From Nitrosomonas oligotropha (GTDB taxonomy: Bacteria > Pseudomonadota > Gammaproteobacteria > Burkholderiales > Nitrosomonadaceae), in NCBI RefSeq assembly GCF_009833085.1, contig NZ_QRBZ01000010.1:1-64000 (forward strand): a stretch of 64,000 bases of DNA, written 5' to 3'. The position numbers were made by a program, and so were the translations under genes. This document shows, in pieces, positions 1-9,940 of this stretch (positions are counted from its first letter, which is position 1; every line of letters starts with the position of its first letter). The notes beneath the pieces are model-generated. The model was not told the origin of the DNA. It searched no databases and worked only from the letters and a program-made list of their open reading frames with translations.

Positions 1-110
1 TCGTACTGCGCAAAGATAATGCTTACTAGTGTCAGAAAATTCGATATGACAAAGTCATCGGATGACGAAATACGATAAAGAATCTTTGAAAGACAACATT
101 CAAACTGAAA

Positions 111-135
111 AGGGCCAGCCGTTTTAGCTGGCCCT
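111..135 (-). terminator. Rho-independent terminator of the leftward membrane-protein gene
   Basis: A 9-bp perfect stem (AGGGCCAGC and GCTGGCCCT) encloses a 7-base loop. Read leftward, it is followed by TTTTCAG, a short U-tract. It sits 14 bases past the stop of the gene at 150-542 and probably ends that transcript. Confidence 0.75.
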
Positions 136-149
136 CCCCACCACTTATC

Positions 150-542
150 TTATACAAAAATAGCAGTCAGTTTCGTCAGCAATCCATTGAATATGGGTTG
201 GAATACACCCAAGAAATTATTCAACTGCAGCACCCCGACAATGAGGATCATTAAGCCGCCGGCAACTATGCCATATTTGAGGCCTCGTGCGAAATTGGCC
301 GATGCTGGCGCGCGCGTGTATGTCTGATTGGAAAACGCCAAAAATATTTTTAGTATCCCCAGTAACACACCCGTGGCAATACAGCCTAGAAATAGATGCA
401 GCGCACAGAACACTCGCTTGGTCAGATTCTCGTCAGCGAACTCAAGGCTTGAGAAGCGAAGACAAACAATAATCACAAAGAGCAAAATGAGGGAGTTCCA
501 AAAACCTCCGAATCTCATTCTAAACTCGCTTTCCATACTCAT
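150..542 (-). CDS. Small hydrophobic membrane protein of unknown function
   Basis: This 130-residue protein has three hydrophobic stretches long enough to span the membrane: roughly residues 14-30, 45-68 and 90-108. The product is probably an inner-membrane protein. I recognise no family. An AGAGGA ribosome site lies just upstream. It fits either the ATG at 542 or, with better spacing, the in-frame ATG at 536. The gene stands alone, faces away from the SUF operon, and ends at a clear terminator. The function is unknown. Confidence 0.6.
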   Translation of the reverse strand: MSMESEFRMRFGGFWNSLILLFVIIVCLRFSSLEFADENLTKRVFCALHLFLGCIATGVLLGILKIFLAFSNQTYTRAPASANFARGLKYGIVAGGLMILIVGVLQLNNFLGVFQPIFNGLLTKLTAIFV

Positions 543-845
543 ATTCCTCTCCCTCTTAACAAAATAATTTAAAGATTATCCAAACTTATAAAACTATCAA
601 AAACGATCATGAATTCATGTACTCGACGTCAGCAACAATAGCGTATGCATGTACAAATACCGATCACTCTTTTTTATCTTTCAGGTCATATTAGAGCTCG
701 ATGATTATAGCTAAATTAATTCTATTTGTTGTCTCACCCAATAACAAATTTATTCAACCACTCATCTCTTATATATCATGCAGTTAGCCATTTATTGAAA
801 ACGCATTCCCAAAGAATCCCCGCAAGCTTTGCACAAAAAAGATTT
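543..845. other. AT-rich intergenic region between divergent genes
   Basis: About 300 bases separate the leftward membrane-protein gene from the IscR sites. No ORF with a ribosome site is visible on either strand. The sequence is AT-rich and presumably holds the promoter of the leftward gene, but I could not settle on one. Confidence 0.5.
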
Positions 846-898
846 ATAGTTGACTAAATCAATCGGGTATTGTATAGTTGACTATATTGATCAAGTAT
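846..898 (+). promoter_or_regulatory. SUF operon promoter with two tandem IscR type-1-like sites
   Basis: Two related 25-base sites lie at 846-870 and 874-898, with start points 28 bases apart. Both begin ATAGTTGACT and end in TAT. They follow the E. coli IscR type-1 pattern as I recall it: ATA, YY-GACT, A/T-rich centre, TC, TAT. The first has one mismatch and the second two. A sigma70 promoter is embedded in them: TTGACT at 850-855, a 17-base spacer, and TATAGT at 873-878. IscR binding would therefore block RNA polymerase, which predicts autorepression when iron-sulfur clusters are plentiful. Confidence 0.8.
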
Positions 899-961
899 TA
901 TTTAACAACTAACAACTGATTTATAACCATCAACCCATCCGATTCTTACAAGGAGTCAATC

Positions 962-1423
962 ATGAGATTAACAACGAAAGGAAGATTTGCAGTAACTGCA
1001 CTATTAGATCTTGCTTTACAACAAAGCAATCACCCCGTAACGCTAGCTGACATCAGTCAGCGGCAAAAAATCTCACTCTCGTATTTGGAACAGCTGTTCG
1101 CAAAATTGCGCCAATCTGAGCTTGTGGATAGTGTCCGTGGTCCCGGGGGCGGTTACTGTCTGGCGAAAGATCTGGACAAAGTTTCGGTAGCCGATATCAT
1201 TCTCGCTGTCGATGAGCCTATTGATGCGACCCAATGTGGCGGTAAAGAAAATTGCCATAACGACGGAAAGTGCATGACACATGATTTATGGGCAAAACTG
1301 AACGAACTGATTTTCGAATATCTTGGCGCGGTAACACTTAAAGAACTGGTTGATAATCAAATTAATCAACAAGGTGACACCATTATGCCGCTCCTTGATA
1401 TGCGTGAATCAACCGCTGCGTAA
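962..1423 (+). CDS. iscR: Iron-sulfur cluster sensing repressor IscR (Rrf2 family)
   Basis: This 153-residue winged-helix regulator has an N-terminal Rrf2 DNA-binding domain (about residues 1-75) and a cluster-binding segment. It keeps the IscR ligands with E. coli spacing: Cys92, Cys98, Cys104 and His107. A [2Fe-2S] sensor is therefore expected. The start has an AAGGAG ribosome site 8 bases upstream. It is the first gene of the SUF operon, downstream of two IscR-like sites, so autoregulation and control of suf by cluster status are likely. In E. coli iscR heads the isc operon; here it heads suf. Confidence 0.93.
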   Translation: MRLTTKGRFAVTALLDLALQQSNHPVTLADISQRQKISLSYLEQLFAKLRQSELVDSVRGPGGGYCLAKDLDKVSVADIILAVDEPIDATQCGGKENCHNDGKCMTHDLWAKLNELIFEYLGAVTLKELVDNQINQQGDTIMPLLDMRESTAA

Positions 1424-1607
1424 ATTGAAACCAGTTGATCTAAGCACTCAATTTGCCAAGAGATCACAATACTTTACAGAACATTTTAATTGAATCCGTG
1501 TCCAATTTTCCGGTAACTTCGCTGATATCTGAAGCCCGTTTAGTAGCGCAGAATTCATAACACAAAAGTATCGTGCCCTGATTCTAAATTGAGAAAATTG
1601 AACTGTT

Positions 1608-1949
1608 ATGCCAATCACATTAACTGAAAATGCCGCGAAACATGTGCGGCAACAACTTGCAAAACGGGGTAAAGGTTTTGCTCTGCGCGTCGGAATCAAA
1701 AAATCCGGCTGTTCGGGCTTTGCTTATACCTTTGATTATGCCGATGAGATCAATTCGGATGATCAATTATTCGAATCTTATGAAGCTAAGGTGGTTGTAG
1801 ATACAAACAGTTTGCCTTATCTGGATGGGTCGCACATTGATTTTGCCAAAGAAGGTCTTAATTACTCTTTCAAATTTATCAATCCTAATATTGATAATAC
1901 CTGCGGCTGCGGCGATAGTTTCAGTGTTAAAGAATCTGCTAAGATTTAA
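1608..1949 (+). CDS. sufA: A-type iron-sulfur carrier protein (SufA/IscA family)
   Basis: This 113-residue HesB/IscA-fold protein carries the three conserved cysteines Cys35, Cys99 and Cys101 (CGC motif near the C-terminus). They bind Fe or an Fe-S cluster for transfer to apoproteins. Its position between iscR and sufB supports a SUF role. By sequence alone IscA, SufA and ErpA are hard to separate, so the symbol comes from context. A 184-base gap separates it from iscR, with no convincing separate promoter seen. Confidence 0.88.
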   Translation: MPITLTENAAKHVRQQLAKRGKGFALRVGIKKSGCSGFAYTFDYADEINSDDQLFESYEAKVVVDTNSLPYLDGSHIDFAKEGLNYSFKFINPNIDNTCGCGDSFSVKESAKI

Positions 1950-2069
1950 GCAATAACAACTTCAATTACAATGTATTCTCAATTTGCGAATTAACCAAGC
2001 CAGCTACCGGCAATTTAAGATTCAAAGCGATCTGTTTCAAACAAAAGATACTAAAAAGGAATAAACCAA

Positions 2070-3506
2070 ATGAGTGCAGTATTGCAAAGTCTGGTTAATC
2101 AACCGTATAAACATGGCTTCGTTACCGATATTGAGTCCGATATCGCCCCTAAGGGATTAAATGAAGAAATAATCCGGTTAATATCGACTAAAAAAAATGA
2201 ACCCGAGTGGCTTTTGTCATTCCGTCTGAAAGCCTATGAAAAATGGCTGACCATGAGCGAACCCGAATGGCAGAATGTGCACTATCCAAAAATCGATTTC
2301 CAGGATATCAGCTACTATTCGGCACCGAAGCCGAAGAAAAAACTGGCCAGCATGGACGAAGTCGATCCCGAATTATTACGCACATTTGAAAAACTCGGCG
2401 TGCCGATGCACGAACGCGCCGCACTGGCCGGTGTCGCTGTCGATGTGATATTTGATAGTGTTTCTGTGGCCACTACTTACAAGCAGAAACTGGCGGAAGT
2501 CGGCATTATTTTCTGTTCCATCTCGGAAGCAGTACATACTCACCCTGAGCTTATTCAGAAATACCTGGGGTCTGTCGTTCCGGTCGGCGACAATTACTTT
2601 GCGGCTTTGAATTCCGCGGTATTCACCGATGGTTCTTTCTGCTTCATTCCGAAAGGCGTCAAATGCCCCATGGACTTATCCACCTATTTCCGCACCAATA
2701 CGGAAGGTTCCGGGCAATTTGAGAGAACGCTGATCATCGCCGAGGAAGGCGCATCCGTTTCCTATTTGGAAGGCTGCACCGCTCCACGCTTCGACACGAA
2801 TCAACTGCATGCCGCTGTTGTTGAGCTGATCGCATTGGATAATGCGGATATTAAGTATTCAACGGTACAAAATTGGTATGCCGGTGATGAAAACGGTGTC
2901 GGCGGCATCTATAACTTTGTCACGAAACGAGGACTGGCCAAAGGCGTCAATTCGCGGATTTCCTGGACTCAAGTGGAAACCGGCTCTGCTATCACATGGA
3001 AATATCCCTCCTGCATTTTGCGCGGCGATAACTCCGTCGGCGAGTTTTATTCGGTGGCCGTCACAAACAATTATCAACAGGCCGATACCGGCACCAAAAT
3101 GATTCATATTGGAAAAAACACCCGTAGCACCATCGTCAGCAAAGGCATCACCGCAGGTCACTCCAATAGCAGCTACCGCGGACTGGTGCGGATCGCACCA
3201 ACTGCGGAAGGTGCGCGCAACTATTCGCAATGCGACTCCATGCTGATCGGTGATCAATGTGGCGCGCATACGTTTCCGTATATTCAAGTGCACAATAACA
3301 GCGCCAAGGTTGAGCATGAAGCTTCCACGTCAAAAATCGGTGAAGATCAGCTCTTTTATTTTTCACAACGCGGCATTGACGCCGAAGAAGCTGTCTCAAT
3401 GATTATCAATGGTTTCTGCAAAGATGTATTTCAGCAATTACCGATGGAATTCGCGGTTGAAGCCACCAAGCTTCTGAGCTTCAAACTGGAGGGCAGTGTC
3501 GGATGA
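2070..3506 (+). CDS. sufB: SUF scaffold complex subunit SufB
   Basis: The 478 residues match the usual length of SufB. With SufC and SufD it forms the SufBC2D scaffold, on which Fe-S clusters are built in the cytoplasm. The C-terminal beta-helix core contains the family-typical segments ASVSYLEGC and [16 protein letters not shown]. The start is preceded by AAAAGGAATAA. Its stop overlaps the start of sufC by 4 bases, suggesting translational coupling. Confidence 0.95.
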   Translation: MSAVLQSLVNQPYKHGFVTDIESDIAPKGLNEEIIRLISTKKNEPEWLLSFRLKAYEKWLTMSEPEWQNVHYPKIDFQDISYYSAPKPKKKLASMDEVDPELLRTFEKLGVPMHERAALAGVAVDVIFDSVSVATTYKQKLAEVGIIFCSISEAVHTHPELIQKYLGSVVPVGDNYFAALNSAVFTDGSFCFIPKGVKCPMDLSTYFRTNTEGSGQFERTLIIAEEGASVSYLEGCTAPRFDTNQLHAAVVELIALDNADIKYSTVQNWYAGDENGVGGIYNFVTKRGLAKGVNSRISWTQVETGSAITWKYPSCILRGDNSVGEFYSVAVTNNYQQADTGTKMIHIGKNTRSTIVSKGITAGHSNSSYRGLVRIAPTAEGARNYSQCDSMLIGDQCGAHTFPYIQVHNNSAKVEHEASTSKIGEDQLFYFSQRGIDAEEAVSMIINGFCKDVFQQLPMEFAVEATKLLSFKLEGSVG

Positions 3507-4297
3507 TTATTGCAAATAGTCCCACCATCCTTTCGGTGCAAGGCCTGCGCGCCAGCATCAACGGCACTGAAATTCTCAAGGGGATTGATCTCACGGTCAG
3601 AAGCGGTGAAATACATGCCATCATGGGCCTGAATGGATCGGGTAAAAGCACTTTTGCCAAAGTGCTGGCTGGTCATTCCGCATATGAAGTCACCGGTGGA
3701 TCGATTCAATTTGAAGATAAAAACTTATTGGAATTACCACCCGAGGAACGCGCCCGCGCTGGATTATTTCTCGCTTTTCAATATCCCATTGAAATTCCAG
3801 GCGTAGCCAATACGCAATTCCTCCGCCTTGCCTACAATACGGTGCAAACGCAACGCGGCAAAGAAGAATTGGATCCGCTCGAATTCGATGATTTTGTGCG
3901 CGAGAAAATGAAATTGCTGGAAATGAAGCCTGATTTCCTCGATCGCAGTGTCAATGAAGGCTTTTCCGGCGGCGAAAAGAAACGTAACGAAATCTTGCAG
4001 ATGGCGTTACTGGAACCCAGATTGAGCATATTGGATGAAACCGATTCGGGTCTCGATATCGATGCGCTCAAAATCGTCGCCAATGGCGTCAACCGGATCA
4101 CCAACAAAGACAATGCAACGATTCTGGTAACCCATTATCAGCGCTTATTGGATTATATCGTGCCCGATTTTGTGCACGTCATGCAGGCAGGCCGCATTGT
4201 CATGACCGGCGGCAAGGAGCTCGCATTGGAATTGGAAACGCGCGGTTATGACTGGATCACTGCAAACAAACAACCGGCTGCCGGAGTTAGCGCATGA
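3503..4297 (+). CDS. sufC: SUF ABC-type ATPase SufC
   Basis: This 264-residue ABC ATPase energises the SufBCD scaffold. Visible motifs are Walker [10 protein letters not shown] (residues 42-50), the ABC signature SGGEKKR (155-161), and Walker B ending in Asp178-Glu179 within LDETDSGLD, a SufC-typical sequence. There is no membrane partner, as expected for this soluble ABC protein. It overlaps sufB and sufD by 4 bases each. Confidence 0.95.
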   Translation: MIIANSPTILSVQGLRASINGTEILKGIDLTVRSGEIHAIMGLNGSGKSTFAKVLAGHSAYEVTGGSIQFEDKNLLELPPEERARAGLFLAFQYPIEIPGVANTQFLRLAYNTVQTQRGKEELDPLEFDDFVREKMKLLEMKPDFLDRSVNEGFSGGEKKRNEILQMALLEPRLSILDETDSGLDIDALKIVANGVNRITNKDNATILVTHYQRLLDYIVPDFVHVMQAGRIVMTGGKELALELETRGYDWITANKQPAAGVSA

Positions 4298-5601
4298 GTG
4301 AAGCGATCAGTACCAGTTACTTGGAATGCCTGCTGAAGTCCTGGCAGGCGAAACCAGCTGAATCGCGCGCTTGGCTGAATCAATTGCGTGCCCGGGCCAT
4401 CGATTGCGTCAGTACACAGAAACTGCCGACCAAGCGCGATGAGGAATGGCGCTTCACGGATATTTCGCCGCTCACCGCTCTGCCCTACCGGCCATCTCAG
4501 CCAGATTCAACCCTGAAAATAGAAGACGTTCAGCATTTGTTTCTGGACGATGCCAAAAACCGCCTGGTGTTTGTTGACGGCCACTTCTCACAATCATTGT
4601 CGGCCATCGCCGAACCCGCGGCACTCATCGCTGGTAATTTACCGGCCTTGTTATCCGCACATGCATCGATCCTGGAATCTCATGTGGGTCACTACGTGCC
4701 ATTTGATCACAATGTGTTTGCCGCATTGAATACTGCTTTTCTGCAGGATGGCGCTGTCGTCATCGTGCCCAAAAATACTGTCGTTGCCGAACCGGTTCAT
4801 CTGTTGTTCATTGCAACACAACACGAAGTCACCAGTTACCCGCGTTGCTTGTTAATCGGCGAAGCGGGCAGCCATATTACATTGATTGAGGATTACGTCG
4901 CGCTTCAACAAGCGGCTTACATTACCAATTCAGTCACGGAAATCAGTCTGGCCGGTAACGCGCACGCCAAACATATTCGCGTGCAGCGCGAAAGCGCAAA
5001 AGCATTTCATTTGGCGAATTGTGCGGTATCGCTCGCCCATGCCAGCAATTATCAGTCGGTCAGCATTACGCTGGGATCGCAGATTTCCCGCTATAACCTG
5101 GATGTGCGTTTAACCGATGAAGCGGCTGAATGCACCATAGACGGATTGACTTTGATATCGGATCGCCAGCTGGCCGATACGCATACTTGTATCGATCATG
5201 CCAAACCGAATGGCACCAGCCATCAACAGCACAAGTGCATCGCCGATGACGCGGCGCACGCTGTGTTTAATGGAAAAATCATCGTGCGCCCTCAGGCGCA
5301 ACGCACCAACTCTTCGCAATCCAGCCGTAACTTATTGCTGAGTAAAACAGCACAAGTGGATACCAAGCCGCAGCTGGAGATTTTTGCCGATGATGTGAAA
5401 TGCTCGCACGGCGCAACAGTCGGGCAACTCGATCAGGAAGAAATTTTTTATTTGCGCAGCCGGGGTTTATCAGAAACGGCCGCACGCAATTTATTAACGT
5501 ATGCCTTTGGCGCCGAAATTATCAGCCGCATCCCTGTTTCCTCGCTCAGGCAGCAACTCGAGCAAGCGGTACTCGATCAGACACAGAGTAACCCATCATG
5601 A
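4294..5601 (+). CDS. sufD: SUF scaffold complex subunit SufD
   Basis: This 435-residue paralogue of SufB pairs with it in the SufBC2D complex. The C-terminal region shows family features such as [20 protein letters not shown] and a preceding run of beta-helix repeats. It overlaps sufC upstream and sufS downstream by 4 bases. Nothing appears truncated. Confidence 0.93.
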   Translation: MSEAISTSYLECLLKSWQAKPAESRAWLNQLRARAIDCVSTQKLPTKRDEEWRFTDISPLTALPYRPSQPDSTLKIEDVQHLFLDDAKNRLVFVDGHFSQSLSAIAEPAALIAGNLPALLSAHASILESHVGHYVPFDHNVFAALNTAFLQDGAVVIVPKNTVVAEPVHLLFIATQHEVTSYPRCLLIGEAGSHITLIEDYVALQQAAYITNSVTEISLAGNAHAKHIRVQRESAKAFHLANCAVSLAHASNYQSVSITLGSQISRYNLDVRLTDEAAECTIDGLTLISDRQLADTHTCIDHAKPNGTSHQQHKCIADDAAHAVFNGKIIVRPQAQRTNSSQSSRNLLLSKTAQVDTKPQLEIFADDVKCSHGATVGQLDQEEIFYLRSRGLSETAARNLLTYAFGAEIISRIPVSSLRQQLEQAVLDQTQSNPS

Positions 5602-6857
5602 CGCCAGTGAACGCCTCATTGAAATCTGACGTTTCTTCCAGCCCTGATTGGGAAAAGATCCGTGCCGATTTTCCGATTCTGCAACTCAAGATTGAAGGCA
5701 AGCCCTTGGCTTACCTTGACAATGCGGCATCCAGTCAAATGCCGCAACAGGTGATTGATCGTCTGGTGCGCTATCAGACGACGCAACACGCCAACATCAA
5801 CCGTGCCGTTCATTATTTATCCGAAGTCGCCACGCTGGAGTATCACAACGCGCGTTGCAAGTTGCAGCAATTCATCAACGCACGCGAAGACCGGGAAGTC
5901 ATTTTCACCAGCGGCACGACGGATTCCATTAACCTGGTGATGCATGGTTACGGCCGGAAATTTATCAAAGCAGGCGATGAAATCATTCTGACCACATTGG
6001 AGCATCACTCCAACATCGTGCCGTGGCAAATGCTGGCTAACGAGAAAGGTGCAACAATCCGTGTTGTTCCGATCAATGACAAGGGCGAATTGGACATTGA
6101 TGAATATGAGAAACTATTTAACGAACGCACCAAGTTTGTCGGCCTGATCCACGTATCAAACGCACTCGGCACGATCAATCCGATCAAAGGAATGATCGAC
6201 TTCGCGCATCGGCACGGTGTCCCGGTATTGATTGACGGTGCGCAGGCAGCCCCGCATATCACCATCGACGTGCAAGCGCTCGATTGCGATTTTTACACCT
6301 TTTCCGCTCATAAACTGTGCGGCCCGACCGGTATCGGTATTCTCTACGGCAAAGCGGCCTTGCTTGAAGCAATGCAACCCTTTAAAGGCGGCGGCGATAT
6401 GATCACTTCCGTCACATTTGAAAAAACGATCTACAACACCATTCCGCACAAATTCGAGGCTGGCACGCCGCCCATCGCTGCCGCCATCGGTTTCGGCGCA
6501 GCCGTTGACTATTTAACGGCGATCGGTATCGAACAAATCGCCGCTTATGAATTAGGACTGCTGGAGTATGCCACGGCGTGCCTCAATGACATTCCCGGGG
6601 TCAGGATTATCGGCACCGCCGCGGAGAAAACTGCGGTCATCTCCTTCGCCATCGACGGAATTCATCCGCATGATATCGGCACCATCCTGAATCAGGACGG
6701 CGTTGCAGTGCGCACCGGACATCACTGCGCCCAGCCCGTCATGCAACGCTTTAATGTACCGGCCACTTCCCGCGCCTCATTTGCTTTTTATAATAAGAAA
6801 ACAGAAGTCGATGCTTTGGTGGCGGGCATTAAAACTGTCCAAAAGATTTTTTTATAA
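5598..6857 (+). CDS. sufS: Cysteine desulfurase SufS
   Basis: This class-V aminotransferase-fold enzyme (419 residues) uses PLP to release sulfur from cysteine as enzyme-bound persulfide for cluster assembly. The PLP lysine is Lys239 in SAHKLCGPTG, and the catalytic cysteine is Cys377 in RTGHHCAQP, the group II pattern. The N-terminal extension of about 20 residues is unremarkable. The gene overlaps sufD by 4 bases, and its stop overlaps the sufU start (TAATG). No sufE is seen nearby, so SufU is the likely sulfur acceptor. Confidence 0.95.
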   Translation: MTPVNASLKSDVSSSPDWEKIRADFPILQLKIEGKPLAYLDNAASSQMPQQVIDRLVRYQTTQHANINRAVHYLSEVATLEYHNARCKLQQFINAREDREVIFTSGTTDSINLVMHGYGRKFIKAGDEIILTTLEHHSNIVPWQMLANEKGATIRVVPINDKGELDIDEYEKLFNERTKFVGLIHVSNALGTINPIKGMIDFAHRHGVPVLIDGAQAAPHITIDVQALDCDFYTFSAHKLCGPTGIGILYGKAALLEAMQPFKGGGDMITSVTFEKTIYNTIPHKFEAGTPPIAAAIGFGAAVDYLTAIGIEQIAAYELGLLEYATACLNDIPGVRIIGTAAEKTAVISFAIDGIHPHDIGTILNQDGVAVRTGHHCAQPVMQRFNVPATSRASFAFYNKKTEVDALVAGIKTVQKIFL

Positions 6858-7336
6858 TGCATACCAATTCACTGTATCAAGAGGTCATCCTTGACCATAA
6901 CCGGAAACCGCGTAACTACGGCAAGCTGGATCATGCCAGTCATCATGCCACCGGGCATAATCCGCTCTGTGGCGACCGCCTGGATATTACGCTGCAACTG
7001 GAAGATGATCAGATCAATAGCATCGCGTTTCAAGGCGAATCCTGCGCCATCTGCAAAGCATCCGCTTCGATGATGACTGCGGCGGTCAAGGGAAAATCGC
7101 GCGCGAACGCGGAAACATTGATTCATGAATTCCGTGAACTGGCGACCGGAAAACTGGATACCAATCAACCGCATCATCTGGGCCGGTTGACTGTTTTTTC
7201 CGGTATACGGGATCTGCCGACACGGGTCAAATGCGCCATTCTACCGTGGCATACATTACATGCCGCGTTGAATTCGCTCGACAGCGCATCGACTGAAGCG
7301 GACGATTCCGCGCCAGCGATGCCGAATCATTCTTAA
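6857..7336 (+). CDS. sufU: SufU-type sulfur acceptor / scaffold protein
   Basis: This 159-residue IscU-fold protein has conserved cysteines Cys38 (NPLCGD), Cys63 (GESC) and Cys126 (VKCAILPW). The ASASMM stretch is characteristic of SufU rather than IscU. In Firmicutes SufU is a zinc protein that accepts sulfur from SufS. The same role fits here because sufS is adjacent and no SufE gene is seen. Cys66 in CAIC is an additional cysteine not expected from the SufU pattern I recall. The C-terminal 20 residues look disordered. Confidence 0.87.
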   Translation: MHTNSLYQEVILDHNRKPRNYGKLDHASHHATGHNPLCGDRLDITLQLEDDQINSIAFQGESCAICKASASMMTAAVKGKSRANAETLIHEFRELATGKLDTNQPHHLGRLTVFSGIRDLPTRVKCAILPWHTLHAALNSLDSASTEADDSAPAMPNHS

Positions 7337-7449
7337 TGTAACAAAACAACGTTCAACACCAGGTTCGTATGCTATGGATTCGATCTCATATTGCGGCCCT
7401 GTATAACTTCATCGATTAACCGCTGGATTCAATATTACCACCCATCAAA

Positions 7450-8010
7450 ATGCCAAAAATTGCTGATATTGAAGGTACGCCAAATAAAAACGCCTTGAAG
7501 TTTATCCTCAAGGAACCACTGACATGGGGTGTTGCACGCTCGTACGATAACGCCGAAGCGGCCAAGGACGATCCGCTGGCCTCCGCGCTATTCGATATCG
7601 ATCATGTCACGAATGTTTTTTACATCGATCACTGGATCACCGTCACTCAAGACGGAGATGCCAATTGGCAGGATCTGGCGCGCGAAATCGCCGACCCGAT
7701 CCGCGCAGCGCCGGCTGCCACGGCGCAATCGGCCGAAACCGTAGCGGCTGCTAGTAATGCACTCGCCGACTTAAGTCCTGAAGATCAATTGCGTTTGGAG
7801 AAAATCAATGTCCTGCTGGACGAAGAAGTGCGCCCGTACTTACAGCACGACGGCGGCGATTTGCATATCCTGGCACTGGAAGGCAATATTTTGCGCATTC
7901 ATTATCAAGGCGCATGCGGCACGTGCCCCAGCTCGATATCCGGCACCCTGAGAGGGATCGAGAATATGCTGAAAACGCTTGAACCGGATATTCAGGTAAT
8001 CGCCAGTTAG
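7450..8010 (+). CDS. nfu: Nfu-type iron-sulfur carrier (NifU N-like plus NifU C-terminal domains)
   Basis: The 186-residue protein has an N-terminal Nfu/NifU N-type domain (about 4-85), an Ala-rich linker, and a C-terminal NifU domain (about 112-186). The latter carries the cluster-binding CGTC (Cys156, Cys159). Such proteins deliver [4Fe-4S] clusters to targets. It follows sufU after a 113-base gap and precedes the terminator, so it probably ends the SUF transcript. Confidence 0.87.
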   Translation: MPKIADIEGTPNKNALKFILKEPLTWGVARSYDNAEAAKDDPLASALFDIDHVTNVFYIDHWITVTQDGDANWQDLAREIADPIRAAPAATAQSAETVAAASNALADLSPEDQLRLEKINVLLDEEVRPYLQHDGGDLHILALEGNILRIHYQGACGTCPSSISGTLRGIENMLKTLEPDIQVIAS

Positions 8011-8019
8011 CACCCCAAT

Positions 8020-8047
8020 AAAAAAGGTGACCTCAGTCACCTTTTTT
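8020..8047. terminator. Bidirectional terminator between nfu and efp
   Basis: AAAAAAGGTGAC, a 4-base loop and GTCACCTTTTTT form a 12-bp perfect stem whose arms give U-tracts in both directions. It lies between the convergent nfu (rightward) and efp (leftward) genes and can end both transcripts. Confidence 0.9.
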
Positions 8048-8070
8048 ATTGTGTAGATCACAGTGATCGA

Positions 8071-8634
8071 TCAAACACGCTTTCTGAATTCGTTATTGTG
8101 TGGATCAATTTCGATCTTGTCGCCAATTTCCACAAAACCGGGAACTTGGATTTCATAACTTGTTCCCAGGAGCCGGGCCGGTTTCATGATTTTTCCGGTG
8201 GTATCGCCCCGCACCGCAGGTTCGGTATATTCCACTTCACGCACAATCGTGTTCGGTAATTCAACAGAAATCGCTTTGCCATCGTAGAAAGTGACCTGAC
8301 AAACATCTTCCATTCCATCGATCAGATAATTCAGGACATCCGGCATATTGTCCGCTTCCACTTCGATCTGATTGTAATCGGCATCCATGAAAACATAGAG
8401 TGGATCGGCATAGTAGCTGTAGGTACAGTCTTTTCTATCGAGAACGACCAAATCAAATTTTTCATCCGCTTTGTAAACCGTTTCCGTCGTGGTGCTGGAA
8501 AACAAATTTTTCAGCTTCATTTTAACCACAGATGCGTTACGGCCAGATTTCGTAAATTCTGCTCGCTGCACAACCATAGGGTCATTACCAACCATGACGA
8601 CGTTACCTGAGCGTAATTCCATTGCGGTTTTCAT
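8071..8634 (-). CDS. efp: Translation elongation factor P (Arg32 type)
   Basis: EF-P (187 residues, full length with three OB-like domains) relieves ribosome stalling at polyproline stretches. The modification loop reads KSGRNAS with Arg32 at the tip, the class rhamnosylated by EarP. Lys34-type EF-P uses EpmA/EpmB instead. The modifying enzyme gene lies immediately upstream on the same strand. The ATG at 8634 gives the canonical numbering, although the ribosome site is weak. Confidence 0.95.
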   Translation of the reverse strand: MKTAMELRSGNVVMVGNDPMVVQRAEFTKSGRNASVVKMKLKNLFSSTTTETVYKADEKFDLVVLDRKDCTYSYYADPLYVFMDADYNQIEVEADNMPDVLNYLIDGMEDVCQVTFYDGKAISVELPNTIVREVEYTEPAVRGDTTGKIMKPARLLGTSYEIQVPGFVEIGDKIEIDPHNNEFRKRV

Positions 8635-8715
8635 ATTTCTGTCAGTTCCAAAATTAAGTTATAAGCAAAGTTGATGTTATGTTGCAGCGCCAACATCGGA
8701 TTCAAAAACGGCGAA

Positions 8716-9852
8716 TTATAGCTGATTTTCAACAAACTGCACCAGACCGGATACTAAATCATCCTGCTCAAGCAATTGTTTAACCCATTCTTTATTATGC
8801 TGCATCAGAGACTCACGCAATGCCAAGAAGTTCACCCATGCGGGAGCATTTAATGCCTTTCCGCCATTCCAGCAGAACCACATTTCCCGCACCGCGGTGG
8901 CCATTTCCGGCGGCATGCCTACAGTGTACAGATCAAGAAACGCCTCCAGCTTTTTCCAGTGCGCACCTTCCGCCTGCGGATAAATATTCCAGATAAAAGG
9001 GTTGCTTGCCCACTGCGCACGGACAAAAGAATCTTCACCGCGCACAAAATTGATGTCGCAGCTCCACAGCAACCGGTCGTAATCGTTTTGCGCCATGAAC
9101 GGAATGATCTGCACGGTTAACTGCTGATGTTTGATTAATGATTCATTGGGCGAGGCAACATGACTTAAGATTGCCGCGATGCGATCCGCCACACGCCCCT
9201 GCGGCACAATCAGCAAAACCGGGCTTGAAGATTCTGACAAAAGCCCGATCAAGTTCTCAACCGGTGCTGTGTCGTAACAAAACAGCGCAATGCGGATCTC
9301 ACCGGACCGGCGCTCATACAGGCCTTTTTGATCCAGAAACGCTTGCTCCGCAGCAATATCAAAAACCTCTCTTTGCGCCAATAAATTCTTTTCCCGCAAC
9401 AATCCGCCTGTACCCGGCACAAATCCAGGGAAAAAGAATGTCTTGGTTAGAGGAAAACGCGGATGCGGTGAAGGCAGACGGTGATATTGCGCAACCCAGG
9501 GCTCGGCGCTGAGATAGTCCAGATTGATCCAAACGGGTTGCTTGTTCTTGCGCGCCATCGCGGCGATATAGATATCAGGCAGCTCACAAGCGAATGCTTC
9601 AATCACCACATCGGCCGGTTCAACTTCCGGGAATGCCTTCTGCCATTGACAGATTTCAACAGCTTGCACGTTCTGCTGTTGAATTTCCGGATTCACATCC
9701 GGTGCAATGCAGGAAAAACACCGTAAATCATCGACCCATAACCGCACCATCTGGTTATGATCCTGGGTGAGCTGCTTTGCCAGACGCCAACACACGCCGA
9801 TATCGCCAAAGTTATCGACAACCGTGCAAAAAATATCCCAGCGGCGTTGCAT
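8716..9852 (-). CDS. earP: EF-P arginine rhamnosyltransferase EarP
   Basis: This 378-residue inverting glycosyltransferase (formerly DUF2331) transfers rhamnose from dTDP-rhamnose to Arg32 of EF-P. The N-terminus (RRWDIFCTVVDNFGDIGVC) and a late FVRGEDSFVRAQWA segment are typical. The latter includes the donor-binding region. It lies upstream of efp on the same strand with an 81-base gap, the usual earP-efp pairing, and the Arg32 type of EF-P here agrees with it. Confidence 0.94.
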   Translation of the reverse strand: MQRRWDIFCTVVDNFGDIGVCWRLAKQLTQDHNQMVRLWVDDLRCFSCIAPDVNPEIQQQNVQAVEICQWQKAFPEVEPADVVIEAFACELPDIYIAAMARKNKQPVWINLDYLSAEPWVAQYHRLPSPHPRFPLTKTFFFPGFVPGTGGLLREKNLLAQREVFDIAAEQAFLDQKGLYERRSGEIRIALFCYDTAPVENLIGLLSESSSPVLLIVPQGRVADRIAAILSHVASPNESLIKHQQLTVQIIPFMAQNDYDRLLWSCDINFVRGEDSFVRAQWASNPFIWNIYPQAEGAHWKKLEAFLDLYTVGMPPEMATAVREMWFCWNGGKALNAPAWVNFLALRESLMQHNKEWVKQLLEQDDLVSGLVQFVENQL

Positions 9853-9940
9853 AAGACTCCGGGTTATAAAAACACGCTTCCGGCACGCATTGATAAAGGT
9901 GTTACGCTATTTTGCACAACACTGCCAAGACAGGATGAGC

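Noticed and set aside
7337-7449. Possible gene or promoter between sufU and nfu
   Set aside because: No credible frame or promoter match was found in the 113 bases; it is treated as a plain operon gap.
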